Shown here one piece after another: positions 9,355-22,900 of a DNA stretch of 64,000 nt. The translations under genes were made by a program, and so were the position numbers. Position 1 is the first letter of the stretch. Each line of letters begins with the position of its first letter. Below the pieces are notes generated by a model that saw nothing but the letters and a program-made list of their open reading frames with translations, was not told the DNA's origin and searched no databases. Origin of the DNA: Zopfochytrium polystomum (Eukaryota; Chytridiomycota; Chytridiomycetes; Chytridiales; Chytridiaceae). The stretch is taken from contig JAIVFJ010000033.1 of the NCBI GenBank assembly GCA_025765615.1, forward strand, positions 124,001-188,000, given 5' to 3'.

Positions 9355-11575
9355 ACCTTCGGAACCGTACCTTCCGCTCTGACTAACTATACACGGGTTT
9401 TGCAAGTGGCGTGGCGTATTTCATTTTAGTGCACGGAGATTCACTTTGAAATATTAACAAAGAGAAAGGCCCACTACTTAATATGATTATCATTCGTCGA
9501 AGATGAGACTTATTACATAATATCAATTCCTCAACACAATTCAAAGAGCATGTTGTGCTGCTGCCAATGGCGTAACTTCACAACCTGCTATCCGAAACGT
9601 CCTCTCAGTATTCGGCGCTCTTTTAGAGCCTTTCAGTGATTATTCGCAAAGGCACAGGACCGCGGCTCATCCTTCCGTGCTACAGTTGAGTAGAGTTGAG
9701 AATCCGGAACCTCAGATTTTACAGACCGCCCACCAAATCTACGTCGATCCAACTTTTTGTGGGAGTCGGCGCTGCCGTCGACACTGAGTCAACGCTGCCG
9801 TGCAGTGCCGCTGCGTTCGGAGCTGCGTTGCGTTGCCTTTTTTGGCGCGGGGGAAATTTTGAAACAGTGGCTGCGCCACGTCGGCTTGCTCAGCCACTGC
9901 TTTCAGTCGCCGTGATGACGATGTACGATCTTGTGGGGACGACAGAAGGACGGACTCAAAAGGCGCTCCCGCTCTCCCACGCCAAAGCCTTCGTTGACGG
10001 AATTGAGCATTCACCGGACCCCAAAGGAGTTCTCAGCCCTTCTTCGAATTTACTCTAAAAACACCGACGACAGCATAAGGACGCGCAAGACTCTTCGCGT
10101 CAAGCGACGCTACAAGCGTTTTCTCGGCTGTCGCGCTGGACCCATGCTTTTTGCGGATGCCACAAGCACCGGACGTGTCGACGATTAATCTCGATCGCTT
10201 TGTTCTATTCAGCGTCGAACAAAACGCATACGCTGCAGTTCCTTCGCCTGCCATGCTTCCTGGAAAATACCATTCCCAAGCTTGCTCGTGCAGTAAAGGG
10301 CTCCCGTCGACGGCGGCTAGGAATCGGAAGCACCGCTCCGTCGCCCGGGCGCCTGGCCGATCTGATATCGACCGCTGCTGGCGCACAGGAACCGCAACTG
10401 GAAGGGGTCGAAGTCCAATTGACTGAAGTTTACACCGCAGCCGAGTCTCACCAGCCTTCTCAAGCCATTGCCATGGAGGTACTGGGCACAGCAGTGCGCA
10501 ACTCCTCCTTGTCCATCCTTGGAGAGCCCTTCGACTTTGCACGCATCTGTCGCGCAAGCGGAACATTCCTCCGAGCAGTAACAGCCATGCTTCGTTTCGA
10601 TATCGGAACTTTGCGGACCCAGTGTTTGCCGGCAATCAACAGCAACTTCCGCTTCCGCTGGGGATCCTCACCGCGCGCCGCCGCGCCGACATTCCGGCCC
10701 AATTTGTTCTCCCTGCACCGCGGATCCTCCTCATACTTGCACCGGGCACCCACGGCACCGCCCAGCCGCCACGACGGACTGGCCGGTGGACGCGATTGCT
10801 GACCCACCTTTCTTTGATGACATCATGACTGCCAGCTTCCATCCGCGGGACTCCGCCGCCGTCCTCGCGGCCCATTCCGACTGCGCCTCCATCGGGTTCC
10901 TCGACGCCTCCGCACGGAGCCTCTCCCCATACTGTTTCACCTTGAAGCTCCTTTGCGATTGCAGCACTCCACATCGACACTGCCCCCCGAGTTGCACTAC
11001 TGTTGGATGGCAGCCAAAGGATGGGCGCCTCCCAGGGGTTGCGCTCTGTGGGAGCGCTTGTTTTGTGTGGCGCTGTGCGGCGTTTGTGGAACGCCGACGG
11101 TGCAGAGCAGTGTAAGCGCGCTAAAGAGGCGCGCTGAATAAACATTGCTGAGTTAAGTGTGGGTGCACGCCGATGGCAAGGTTTTGCGAGCCAAACAAGC
11201 AAAAGAAAAAGCATTTTCGTGCGAGCTCCATCCCGAAAAACATCGGGGTGCGAACCGGTCGCGGCGGGGAGCTCACCACACACTGGACTCGCAGCGCAGC
11301 GGAAGTTTGCGCAGAGCCACATCCGCGCAGGACATATGCTCGGAGCGGGCATACGCTCCTGCGGTAGCATCTCAGACGGTTTCCCGCCTTTCGAGCGCGA
11401 TGCCGGCCCTCCCGCTGCGTTGGCTCTCATCTGGCTGTCTCGTGGTCATCATCGATGCCATTGCCTCCGTCCCAACTCGCCGTTTGCGTGTTCGCGGGCG
11501 CCTCGCGTCTCGTCTCGCGGAGAGGCCACACACGTGACGCGGAGACACTGTCTGGCTCGAAACTAGTCTCGTGTC
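9355..11575. other. Unassigned 2.2 kb interval with broken open frames
   Basis: No complete gene could be built here. The + strand has several open stretches in different frames: 9931-10188 (basic, ending RVDD), 10200-10802 (about 200 codons, beginning without an ATG and containing a helical-looking middle), and 10782-11115 (containing DWPVDAIADPPFFDDIMTA). The last looks compositionally coding but has no obvious start and no splice join that I could support. The minus strand has a 264-codon open frame at 10636-11430 that looks like an overlap artefact of GC-rich DNA. The region may hold a decayed gene or a gene with many introns of unknown family. No transposase or reverse transcriptase motif was seen. 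Confidence 0.3.
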
Positions 11576-11595
11576 GTGTTTGTTTTTCCTAATCG

Positions 11596-11690
11596 ATGCA
11601 TGTTTCTGTTTCTGTTTCTCCTTCTCCTTCTCCTTCTTCTGCTTCTTCTTCTTCTTCTTCTTCTACTTCTTCTCTTTTCTCCGATTCTCC
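11596..11690. repeat. Pyrimidine microsatellite (TTCTCC / CTT)n
   Basis: The + strand reads repeated TTTCTG and TTCTCC units that pass into an uninterrupted run of CTT triplets. Open frames across it encode only poly-Leu or poly-Ser and are not taken as genes. Confidence 0.85.
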
Positions 11691-11721
11691 TCAAATTCCT
11701 TTTGCCCACAAGCCCAGTGAT

Positions 11722-11841
11722 CATGGGAGCTTCTTCATCCCCAACTCACTGTGCAGTTACTGTTCTCTTGAATTCGTTGCCACTCTTTCATATCCTCACA
11801 ATACATGGGAACTTCTTCATCCCCAATCACTGACTGTGCAG
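11722..11841 (+). repeat. Imperfect direct repeat pair, about 36 bp, 82 bp apart
   Basis: Copies at 11722-11756 and 11804-11841 both begin CATGGGA, share CTTCTTCATCCCCAA, and end CACTG(A)CTGTGCAG-like. The second differs by one substitution and a short insertion. The copies lie between the CTT microsatellite and the ankyrin pseudogene and suggest a small local tandem duplication. Confidence 0.75.
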
Positions 11842-12007
11842 ACCGTGTCGCTCCTGCTCAACACGCTGCTCAGCCACAGACAGACACGAGAGCGCGCGTG
11901 CGCGTGTGTCTCAGCGAAGCGCGAAAAACAAAACAAACAAAAAACCCAAAAAATTGTTATGTTGGGAAACCAGAGCCGTCGTTAGAAACGAGAAATACAA
12001 TATAGTG

Positions 12008-12990
12008 ATGTCCACTCCCGCCAAGCCAACACGAATGGAAGCAACGCGCAGGCCGTCGTCGCCGCCGCCGCCTGCGACGCCATCGCCGCCGCCGAGCCCG
12101 GCTACGACCCCGTCGCGTACGCCGACGGAAAGCGCCCTCTCCGCCGCCTGCGTAGGAAAGGCGTTTGAACCGAAACACGCGCATCGTCATTCCCGCAAAG
12201 ATCCCCACCAAGGACCCCGCCCGCGAACCGCCAGCCACCAACTCCGTCTCCGCCCTTCACCTGTGCGGCCACCTCAACCTCCCAGCCTTTGTCGCCACCC
12301 TGCTCGACCACGGCGCAGACATCAACATCCTCGACAACAAGGGCGAGCCGCCCCTGACCTCCGCCATCACGGACAAGAACATGGGCTGCGTCCGCCTCTG
12401 CTCGACCGCGGCGCCGACGCTACCGTCGCGAACCCGGCGGCGAGACCCCGCTCCACACGGCGTGCAGTCAAGGCCTCCCCGCGTCGTCGCCATGCTGCTC
12501 AACCGCGGCGCTGTGGCGAACGCCAGGGACGCCGACGGCTCCACAAAGGTGGTGCTCGCTGCGGCCGTCGGCTCTGCAGACTTCGTCCGCCTACTCCTGG
12601 ACCGTGCGAACGCAGACTCGCTGGCCACTCGGCGAGGCGTGCAAGTGGGGCCACGCTGACGCTGCTCGCCAACCGGAAAGACCGTCTTAACGCGCCCGCC
12701 GTCGTCGACCCCCGCATGAAATGGCGTGAGGTGCTGCAGGGCGAAGGCAGCGGCGCCTACTCTACCGTCCTCGACGGCATCACCCCGCTCTTCGCGGCCG
12801 CAGACGGTGGACACACGGACGTCCCAGGGCGCGGACATCAACCAACCGCCCTACGCGCGACGGGTGCACGCCAGTGATGGTCGCAAAGCACTCGGGCCAG
12901 AGAAAGGCTATCCAGCCGCTCGCCGAGGCCGGCGCAACGGGCAGCGATGCGAGCTGGTCCGCGTGCGTCGTTTGCTGAACGCGAAGGAGA
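12008..12990 (+). pseudogene. Ankyrin-repeat gene remnant with multiple frameshifts
   Basis: Ankyrin-repeat consensus is readable only by changing frame several times. Around 12250-12400 one frame gives SALHLCGHLNLPAFVATLL then DHGADINILDNKG. Just after 12395 a second frame gives LLDRGADATVAN. Near 12440 a third gives GETPLHTACSQGLP. From about 12478 the first frame resumes with RVVAMLLNRGA and DFVRLLLDR. Further shifts follow near 12640 (DGITPLFAAADGGHTD) and 12830 (RGADINQ, then DGCTPVMVAKHSG). No GT-AG introns explain these one-base offsets. Ankyrin repeats normally mediate protein binding; here the reading frame is destroyed. Several assembly indels could look the same, but neighbouring genes show no such density of shifts. 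Confidence in ankyrin identity is high, in the exact ends low. Confidence 0.75.
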
Positions 12991-13986
12991 GTGGGAGCCA
13001 TTTGCGGGTAGTGCGGGTCATGGACGTCGCGCCAACGGGGAAAAATCTGATGAATATTAATACAGGCAGCGAAAGCCCTTTCTATCTCAACCACGCTGGC
13101 GCCACCCACTAAATAAGCGTCTGCTGCAGCGTTCGGAGCAGCAGATTGATGTTTCTTTTCTTCTTTATTTATTTATTTATTAATTTTTTTTTTTGTTTCC
13201 CAACGACCCCAGCGCGCGAGCTCCCATCCTGTCCGTGCACGTAACGAGCATATTACGCGTGTTGGGACAGCAAAGCAAAGAAAAGGCAGGATGATCCAGC
13301 GCATGCACAGAACGTTTGGGGGGCTTCGATGTAACATACACGAGGCACGACAGGAAAAAAATGTTTCGGTCACATGTCGAAGCAAACCAGCGTCGCGTCA
13401 AGCGAAGCCACGCTCGGCGCACCAAGACGGCAAACTCGGCGTCGCAGATCCGCCGGTGGTTGTCGCGACGCGGCGCAGTGGTACATGGCCTTGGGGTTGA
13501 TGTGCGCCGTCGCGGGGGGCGGGGTGAGCGCGAGGCTCGGGACGCCGACGCGCCGGCACAGAACGATGTGGTCCCGGGCGCGAAGAGGGCGCGAAACGAG
13601 GCCTTGAGCGAGTACTGGCTACCAGCGGGGAGAAGGGTTTTTTCTTTGCCTTCTGACTGAATTTCGATTGTGTGACAGTTTTAACTTGCTACCCTCGCTG
13701 GCAGTGTAATGGTATGATGTGAATGTCCAACGATTTCGCAAAAAACGATTCCACTTGGTGGTTGCTTGACAGTGAATATTGTATTTCAAGTTGCGGCTGA
13801 ATGACAGCATCGGTGGGTTGGTAAGAGAGACTGGCACAAACAAAACCAGAAGAGGGAAGAACAAGCAAAACTAACAAGAAAAGACCTGGGGTACTACAAG
13901 TCCCCTAAACGAGGCTCGTAAAGAAAGGATACGACAAATACCAGAAGGAAAACGAAAATATGAAAGCAAATAAAATGAAAACAAGT
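12991..13986. other. Intergenic stretch downstream of the ankyrin remnant
   Basis: I see no gene that can be supported. It holds a T/ATTT-rich tract (about 13154-13197), open frames under 115 codons without family features, and the 3' flank of the fatty acid synthase gene, whose stop codon is at 13987-13989. Confidence 0.4.
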
Positions 13987-16900
13987 TTAGACAGCAACAG
14001 CCATCGCAATGGCGTATGAGCCGGAGTGACTGATGGTGAGTTTGATATCCTTGACACCGGCCTTGGCAACGACCTCCTTCGCCTCGCCATGAAAGAGAAC
14101 AGAAGGGGCTTTCCCTTCCTCACGCACTATCTCAATGTCTACAAGGGGTGCACCTGCTCCGTGTGTCCAAACGGGGCTGGATTCACTTGCAAATGAGGAA
14201 ACAGCCTTGATGACGGCTTCTTTTGCAGCCCACCTCCCTGCGAAACTGGACTGCGGAGAAGAGGCTTTCTCGCAGTACGAACGTTCCGACTGAGTGAAAT
14301 TGCGTTCAACAAAAGTTTCGTTCGATGAGTTGACCTCGGAAATGAGCTGCACATCAACACCCACTCCCGAGGAGGTGGTCGACATAGTTCCCAGCTTCTC
14401 TGACAGTGCTCCAAGGAGGGCTTCGGTGACGGCGGTTTCAGTAGCCCGCTTCTCCATCTGCGCCACAGTGGTGGTTCGAATGCCAGCAGGAGTGTAAAGC
14501 CATGAGCCGGATGTTGCATCATACGAGGCACGAGCGAGTGGGTTCAAGTAGACACTGGATTGCTGCGCGTCTGTGTACGGGGCCGCGTTCTTGACTCGCA
14601 CGAATGGAGCACTTCCAGTAAGAGCCTGGTGGTAGTAGCGGTACGACGCCATCTCTCGCTTCTCCCGCTTTGTGCAGTAGTCCGTGTAGTCCGAACTCTC
14701 CAGAGCCGCGAAGAGGTAGTCTGGGTGAACCACCACGACTTCACCTCCAGCTTGTCCGAAACCAAAGCTCTTGAGGATGCCAGCACGAACACCATCAGTC
14801 TGGATTGAACGCGAAGCGTACAAGATGTACTTGAATTTCGCAAGCCTGTCCTCAACGTTGTCGAGATTGCGGTTGCCAGGGATCACACCAGTCTCCAAAA
14901 CTTGAAGAACTCCGTTGAGCATCCAGGCCGCCGCAGCACCCTTCGGGTGACCTGTAAGGTGCTTCTGGAAGATGCTCGGAAGAATGTTTCCAGGGGTGCG
15001 GCCCAAGTGCTCCATTTGCTGGTTGAGAGCAGAGGACTCGTTGTAGTCGTTGGCTTTGGTGCCGGTACCGTGGAAAGATGCAACACCAATGTCGTCAACA
15101 GTCAGACCGAACATGGCCAAGCTTCCTTTAATCGGTGCGACAGCTGGGTCAGACTTCCACCAGTCGTGAGTCCACACAGAGAGTGCGGCCTTTTCGCGTC
15201 GCTTCCCTTCTTTCTCGATGAAGGCAGTCCTCTCGGCGATGAAGGCTTCTATGTCAGTTTCTCCGGACGCCTTGAGCGCCTCGGCCTCGTCAGCGAGCGC
15301 GTCGTATTCCTTTGCAATCCACGATTTGATGTGTTCCCGTTCACGCTTCAGCTGCTTGGCTCTGTACGCAAAGTTCAGAAGAGGAGTTCCAAACTTTCCA
15401 CCCTTCACTTCGCGGGCAGTCGTCAAAATGCCTTGACCCGGAGCAGGCACTGACCGCCCATTCTTGTCGGTGGCAGTGTTGGTGCAGGCAATGATAGCGC
15501 GAATTGGAACTCCCATTTTCAAGGCCAAGTCTGCAGTCATCAGGATGTGAATACCGGCACCGTGCGCCTCCATGAAACCTGCTCGTGTGTCTGTTGCAGG
15601 ACGGCACATGTCACGAGGCTCGCGGCCCTTGGCAAACTCTGCAAGCGAGTCAGAGGTCGCCTTCATGTTGGCGAACTCATACGAGCCCTCCTCCTGGAAG
15701 TCGTCGTATCCACCGCAAATCACAATCTTTGCCTTGCCGGACAAAATGGTCTCGTAGGCAATGTCGACAGACTCTGCGGCAGTTGCACACGCACCGACTG
15801 GGGTCTTGATGGGACCCGAGGACGAAAGGAGAAGCATGTTGATCCAAGCAGGCATAGTGTTGATGAACGACTCTTGGAGGATATCGGCCTGAACGGGCCT
15901 CTCCAGTAAGCGCTCCTAGCACAATGCAAAACCAGCAGTAATATTAGAATTACTTCTAATTTGCGACAATGTTCTCACCTTGAACATCTTCTGCATCGCT
16001 CGCATACCGCCCATTCCACCTCCTGAAGTGTTGCCGACCTCCGAAACGTGAACGTATTGGTAGAACTCATAGGGATCAGTGACACCACTAGTAACAAGGG
16101 CCTCGACAGTGGCCACGAGTGTGTAGAGAGTGATAGGGTCAACCTGACTAACAATGTCGTCTGGAACTCCATATCGCTGTGCACTCCAGCCGGTGGGGAT
16201 TTGTCCTGCGACAAGTCTATCGAACTTGAGCGCTTTAGGGACGTACAATGTTGCTCCCTTCTTGAGGCGGACATAGTTTGCCCCATCGCGCTGCTCAACA
16301 ACTGCATTGTCTCCGTGGAATCGTTTGAACGCCTCAGCCTCTTCCTGGCTGACTTCAATCGGAGTCATTTCAGTCGTAACGGCCACTTCCTGAAGGAACA
16401 TCTTCTTTGCAGGGTCATAACCGTTGAACAGAGCTGGTTCTAAAAAAGAAAATGAAGGTTACTTTCCGTTCAATAGCTAAAACAGGAGTGCTGAGCTTAC
16501 CAATCAGCCTTATGCCCGAATGTTCCAGAATACGAGACTCATACTTTGCCTTCACTTCAATATCTTTCACTGGTTCCTGAGTCTCAACATCGACCCAACC
16601 ACTGTACATGGGCAACTTCTTCAGCGGTCCGTTGTGGAACTTGATGAAGCCCATTATCCACGCCATCTCAATGCATCCCTCAAGCGAGAATTCTCCAGCC
16701 GCCTCCATCTCCCATCGAGTCCTGCTTGAGCCCCATGGTCCAACCTCTCCAAAACCTGTCACGACAACGGTCTTCTCCAGGTCCAGAAGTCCGCGCAAGT
16801 GCGTAAGTTTCTGTTCCTTTTCCACTTTTGGGAATGCAAACTTGAGATTGGCGCGTGGGGTCACAGTCTGGGTCTCGTTCTTCACTGGTCCGCGAACAAC

Positions 16901-19900
16901 CTTCTCGTCCATCTCCTTCTCGTGAGCAACAGCACGTAGAATCTCAGCCGACTCAACAAGCTCCTTGCGGTGCTTTGCGGTGAAGGTGTTGAGATCCTTG
17001 ATGTTTGAAAGACCGCCATTCAAATCTGCGAGGACAGGCTCGGTGTATCCAAGCTTGACAATGGACGGGTGCAGCAATCCAATCAGGTTGAAAGCCATTT
17101 CGTGCGTCGAGAAGGTGCGAACGTTCAGCGTCTCAATGCCCTCTGAAATGATGTTGTTTGCAGACATCAGCCCAGTTCCACGCGTCCAGCCAATGGCAGC
17201 ACCGATGATGGTGAGGTAGTTGCGCCATCCTTCTGCATGGAACCGATTCAGAAGGGTCTCCAGCGCAATCTTGGATTCGCCATACAAGCCGTCACCACCA
17301 AAAGTGCCGTGGTTGGGAGAGAGCGGCAGCATGACAGCAGCAGGGCGTGTGTCATAACCGAGCTTCTGCTTCTTCAACTTGATCTCGCCCAGCAGCCGGA
17401 AAAGGTTGGTCAGCATGATCCTGTGTGCCAATTCTGACCGGCTGTCGATCCCGTCCAGCTCGCGACCTTGCTCAGGGATCGACGCGAAGGGAATCACGTA
17501 GTCCAGATCCCAGTTGAGTCCTGATTTGGCATCCTGGTCGTAGATGTAGTTCACAAGAGCTTGGACATCCTGCAGGGACCCACCGTTGAAAGGAACAACC
17601 ACAAGCCGAGAACCTTTCGATCCGTGTCGCTCATAGATGGAGCGGTAGAACTCTGTCGCTGACTTGGAGAACCGCGAGGTGGTGACAATGACGCGGGCAC
17701 CTCCAGAAACAAGAGCTTTCAAGATCTCCACACCGATTGATCCAGCACCGCAGCCTGTCACCAATGCGTGCTTGCCTTTGAACGAAATGCCATCTGCGGC
17801 CACAGAGTGGAGAGCATTGAAGTACACTTGCGTAAGGGAAGCATTATACTCCCAGTGGGCAGGATCATCGAGTGAGCGTGACTTCAAGAAGGCAAAGGGC
17901 GAGTTTTTCGGCTTCTGAGCGGTTCCAATGAGCCCCTGGATCTGGCTAAAGATTGCTTGAACCTTGGCCTTTGTCTCGCCATCAATTTCTTTCTGGCCGT
18001 CAAAGAGGTTCTGAAGGTCCGCAAACTTGGAAGTTACATCCTCAGCAACGGCAGTAGTGACCGTGGGAATTGGTGCGCCAATCTCAAGGTCGCGCACATA
18101 TTCCTTCATGTTTGATGCTGAGCGTCGCTCCTCTGTGTATACAATCTTGCCAGACTCAGTGACGGTGGTCTTTGGCTTCGTGGGGCGGTACGCAATATTC
18201 TTGTAAACAGGGTCTGCCTTGAGGGCTTCCTTGCAGTTGTCCAGGAGGACCTTTCCAAGTGTTTGGACGCGAGCGTAGTTCTCACCCTTCTCCACCGGGC
18301 ACGAATTAATATAGTACTCCATGAAGGTGATGAGGCTTTCTGGATCGTCAGCGCGGTTCATCAGGTGGATGCATTGGTTCATAAGTTCGCGGTCAACACT
18401 GGTGATACGTCCAAAGACAATGCTGTAGTAGAGTTCCAACGCATCCTGCCTTGCCCAATTCCAGTGCGAGTCAAAGATGCGTGCTTTCAACGCAGTGAAG
18501 GATGGTCGAATACCCTCGCCGTAGACGTCGCCATGCTCAGCCTGCCACAGGTCGAGATCTGTTTGAAGCGCTGCTCGAGCGTCTCGTTCCGAAGCGGCTG
18601 CCTTTGCACCGTCCAGAAGGTCAATGTCGAGGTATTTTGCGAATTGCTCTAGCTGGGACCGGATCAGGGCGTCAGTCTTAATCCGCTGAAGGTTGAACTC
18701 CTCGCTGTTAATAGTCACAACAGCAGCACCAGCCCCAGCTGAAGCACCTGCAGAGGCGCCGCCACCGAGAGTGATTCCGACCTTCGCAGCGTACGATCGA
18801 ACAACAGTATCCAACCAAGTCTTTGCCTCTGCTTCCGATGAGAAACGCGAGGCAGGCTCAGATACCACACCGTGAAGAAGGGCAGCCTCGCTTCGCTTGG
18901 TACCCAGACCAAAGGTAGCAGAAAGGTACGCCTTGACAGCTCCCATACCGAAACCAGCCGGCATTTTTGAGCTGATCATCTTGTTCACAAGACCAGTGGA
19001 CGTTTTTCCAAGAGAGCCAGAGAAAGAGTTTTGTAAGGCAGTGCCAACCTCAGAGAGAGGGTTCTCTTCCGCCTTGTCGGCCAGAACGTTTCCAAACTCG
19101 GCAGCAAGGTCGCCGAGGATTTCGTTCTGCAGAGTTGACTTGCCTCCAACGAGGTCTTTGATTGACTTGGAAACAGGAACCTCCGCCAATGGCTTCTTCA
19201 GCTTTTGAGCAATCAAAACCAAGAGAACCTCAAGAGCGGTAGGCGCCTCATCACTATGTTAATCAAAATTGAGAGGACATTAGATCAAATAAGGAAATGA
19301 GTTGAGGGCGAACTTACACAACCGGGCCTGCAGCAGCAGGGGCCACCGCAACCGGAGCTGCAGGGGCTGCCACAGAAACTTGGGCGGCTGGAGCAGTGGC
19401 GGCAGGAGCGGCCTCCGCAGGAGCTTCCTCTGGAGCGTCTTCAAACTCATAATAGATATCCTTTTGGTCCTTGGACGTGCAAAGCTGTGTTCGACGGCGG
19501 GTGACAGCGTCATCGTGGACCTCATACTTCAGTTTGAGCGTGCGGATAGCCATTCCGACAAGAACTGGGCTTGGCCCAACCTCAACCAGGCGTTCAACGT
19601 CCCAGTCCTTGAAGAGTAAGTCTTGAGTTTCAATCCATCGGACGGGAGAAGCGAACTGAAAATCAAGTTAGAAAGACAGTCTGACAAAAGCATTAATGCA
19701 TACCTGGTGTGCAAGCAATTCAATCAGAAGCGCATAGCCAAGCTGTTGCTGGCCACCTGGTGAGGCGGCAGTGTCGTCATCCCAGTCCTGGAGGACTGAC
19801 GAAATCCACTTGCTGTTAGTAAGCTCCAAGACCTCTTCAAAGTACTGCTTCGAGAGACTGAACGGCTTGGCAGTCAAGTTCGGGATGTACTTTCCGATCA

Positions 19901-22900
19901 AAAGGGAAACGTTGAGGAATTGGGCCTGGAACTTTTTGCGCAGAATCTCGCGGAACGGTGTCACACCACTCAGCAAGAATGACGAGTGGAAAGGCACGTC
20001 AATGCCCCCAAGAGGGATGGTGGCAATACCCCTCTCTTGCACAATGACACCGCCAGGAGAGGTGGCCTTCCGTTCCCGAGCAGCGGCAAGGCATTCATCG
20101 ACAATCTCAGCAAGAACCTCCTCAATCTCCTCAATTGACTTTGTTTTTACCAATTCGACGAAGTTGAGGTTGAGGGATTTGACTTTGTTCAGCGTAAGAC
20201 GGAGAGTGTCGAGATTCACAAGGTCGCCAGCCAGAACATATTGGAAGTTCTTGACGTTGAAGTTGACAATCTCCAGAAGGGATTTGGACTGCTTGGCGAT
20301 GGCGTTCACGACAAACTGGAGAGGCTGCTCGCCAAAAGTCGTGCTGACACGGAGGGGGTTGACGGCGCACATTCCATAGTTTGATCGACCGGCCGAGTCG
20401 CGAGGAACAGCGACTTGCATTGTCATTCCACGGTAAAACACAACATCGACGAGCGACTCGACAGACAAAACCTCTCCAACAGCAGCTAGACCCGCGTACT
20501 CGCCAAGCCTGGACCAAAAAAAGTGTAAGAGGAAGCCTGATAATGAACAATGAAATACTCACGAGTGACCAGCAAAGGCGCTGTTTTCTTGAACAAGACC
20601 ATTAGCTTTCATGTCTTGGAAGCAGGCAATCTCCATCAAAGTAAGAGCCGGTTGCGTGAATTGCGTTGCCGACAAGAGACCAGAGTGATGGCGGAATGTG
20701 TAACTGGGGGTGTCCTCGGTGATGTCTGGAAAGAGTGGGAGACTCTTGAGTTTTCCATCCTCAATCACGTCGTAGGTCATGTCTCTGTAGTGCTGACGAA
20801 TCGCTGCTCCTTTGAGTCCTCCGAAGTGGACAGTCTTCGACGTTGGGTTACTCCTGACAATCTCCAGGATGGACACACCGTAGGTCAAGAGCATGTGGTC
20901 ATCTGCGCGGTCCCAGATCTTTTTCGCAACCTCTGATTTCGCGTAGAGTTCCATGCCCATACCCACTTCTTGCGACCCCTGACCAGTGAAGACGTATGCA
21001 GTGGTCGGCTGCTCGACCTCTGCGCTACCCTCAAGCACGACCTCGCCACGCTGGTTTGCAGTTGTAATCTTGATGAGCTTCTTGCCGTTTGACATACCAA
21101 CGTGGTTGAGACGCGTCTCAAGTTGATCGCCTGGCAAGACCATGCCTCGGAAGGAAACATGGTACTCCTTGACACGTTGGGGCTGGTTGTTTGCAGCAAA
21201 GATTTCAACAAACTTGCGTGAGGCCGCTGAAGTCCACATTCCGTGCGTAATTGTCCCAGGAAGACTTGCCAGGTCCGCAAAGTAAGGGTTCACGTGAATA
21301 GGATTCAAGTCGCCAGAGGCATGCGCATATTCTTCATTCGACGTGGGAACGTAGATGACCGACGGGAAAATCTTGGAGTCCGGCAGGATCGAGTACCCAC
21401 CGTTCTTGAAGAATACATCCTGCTCGATGTGGGAGCCATTCCGTTGGAGGTACTCGATAACGACATTTCCAGCACAGTCAGCACCCTTGTAGTCGACACG
21501 AGCCACCTCCTTGGTCTCGCGTGTGGTGCGAAGCTTGACAGAGCCAAAGGTCGAAATCTCAGAGAAGTGCTGAGCGGACTTGAAGCGCGCAAATGATTCC
21601 AGCTGGAAGACCAGGACAGATCCGACACCAATCTCGCAGTCGTCAGTCCAATTGATCCATTTCTTGGACTTCAGGACTGCCACGTCCTTGACAGACTTCA
21701 AGTTGAGTTCATACACTGACTCGACGCTGCGCTTGAAGGTGTTGGCGAAGTCGGTGAATTTTCCACGGTAGAGGAAGCTTGAGATAATTTCCAGCACAGG
21801 CTTCCCTCCCTTTGAAAGGACTGCCTTAGCCTCAACAGTCTGCATAATTTGATTAGCGATGGTCATTGAAGCGGCAAAACAGTAGACACACCTTTCCACT
21901 ATCGTTGATGGTGACTCCATTGATAATGGCACTGGTGTCAATGGTATCACCGGCTTTAATCATATCATCAGACAACATGCGGAATTGGTTTCCAAGATGA
22001 ACGAGACGGAGAAGGTCGCCGTCAATTTCCTTTGGCAGAATCGAGGCAATGATTGATCGCCACGCTGCAGCAATGCCATAGTCCATCGGAGCAACAGTGT
22101 TTGATCCATTGTAGAGTTCCGCCTGGTTGCCGATCGCGTGCACAAAGTCCTTGACTGTGTCACGCTCAACTGTGAAAGTGGAAGTGAAGGTGTCTGTTGG
22201 CTTCAAATCAGAGGTGGACGCGTCCACATCCCACAAGGCAGCGTAGAAGTCTTTGATGCGTTGGTTTCGGCCCTTTGAAAAAAAGAAATGTAAGACACTC
22301 TGAAAATGCGAGGATTCTGCAAGCGAATGTCGACAAACCTCCATGACTTCGTGAATGGGAGCGTAGCCTTGGAATGGCCGATACTTGAAGAAGAAGTCCA
22401 GCGACACATAGCTACTGCCCTTCTTCTCCTTAATGCTCACGATAATTTTGTCCCCTTCAATTGCAAGGACAACCGCTGCGTGTTTTGATGGCACCGATCC
22501 TCGAATCCGTCCACTGTACACTGACACGACCATTGGCTTCCTCCGTGAGTCAAGCTTGACAAAGACTGTCTGGCCGGGGCGTGGGCGCATCAACCGGATG
22601 ACGGGATTATCGACAATCGACTTGCTGCGAACAACGGCTTCCACTGTCAGAAGGGCACGCAGCCAGGATGGGTCAGGTCCGCAAATCTTTTCCAAGTACG
22701 CCGTGGTCTGTGGCAGCTCTGATGTGTTCCTCGAGACCTCGTACATCATCGTGCTGCCCTCGCTGTCATGGAGCTCATACGACGTGACGCCAGACAGCTT
22801 CACTGCCTGAGACGAGGATAGGCGCTCCCCAACGTACTCAACTACAGGAATAGCAATGTCCGAACCGCCATAGTACTTTTCTTTCAGAGAGTCGATGTGC

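Noticed and set aside
10636..11430. 264-codon open frame on the minus strand
   Set aside because: No start context, no family features, and composition typical of an overlap artefact.
19254..19317. Separate FAS beta and alpha genes
   Set aside because: No stop codon in the coding frame before the GTAAGT donor and no new promoter-sized gap; splicing keeps the frame from linker to ACP.
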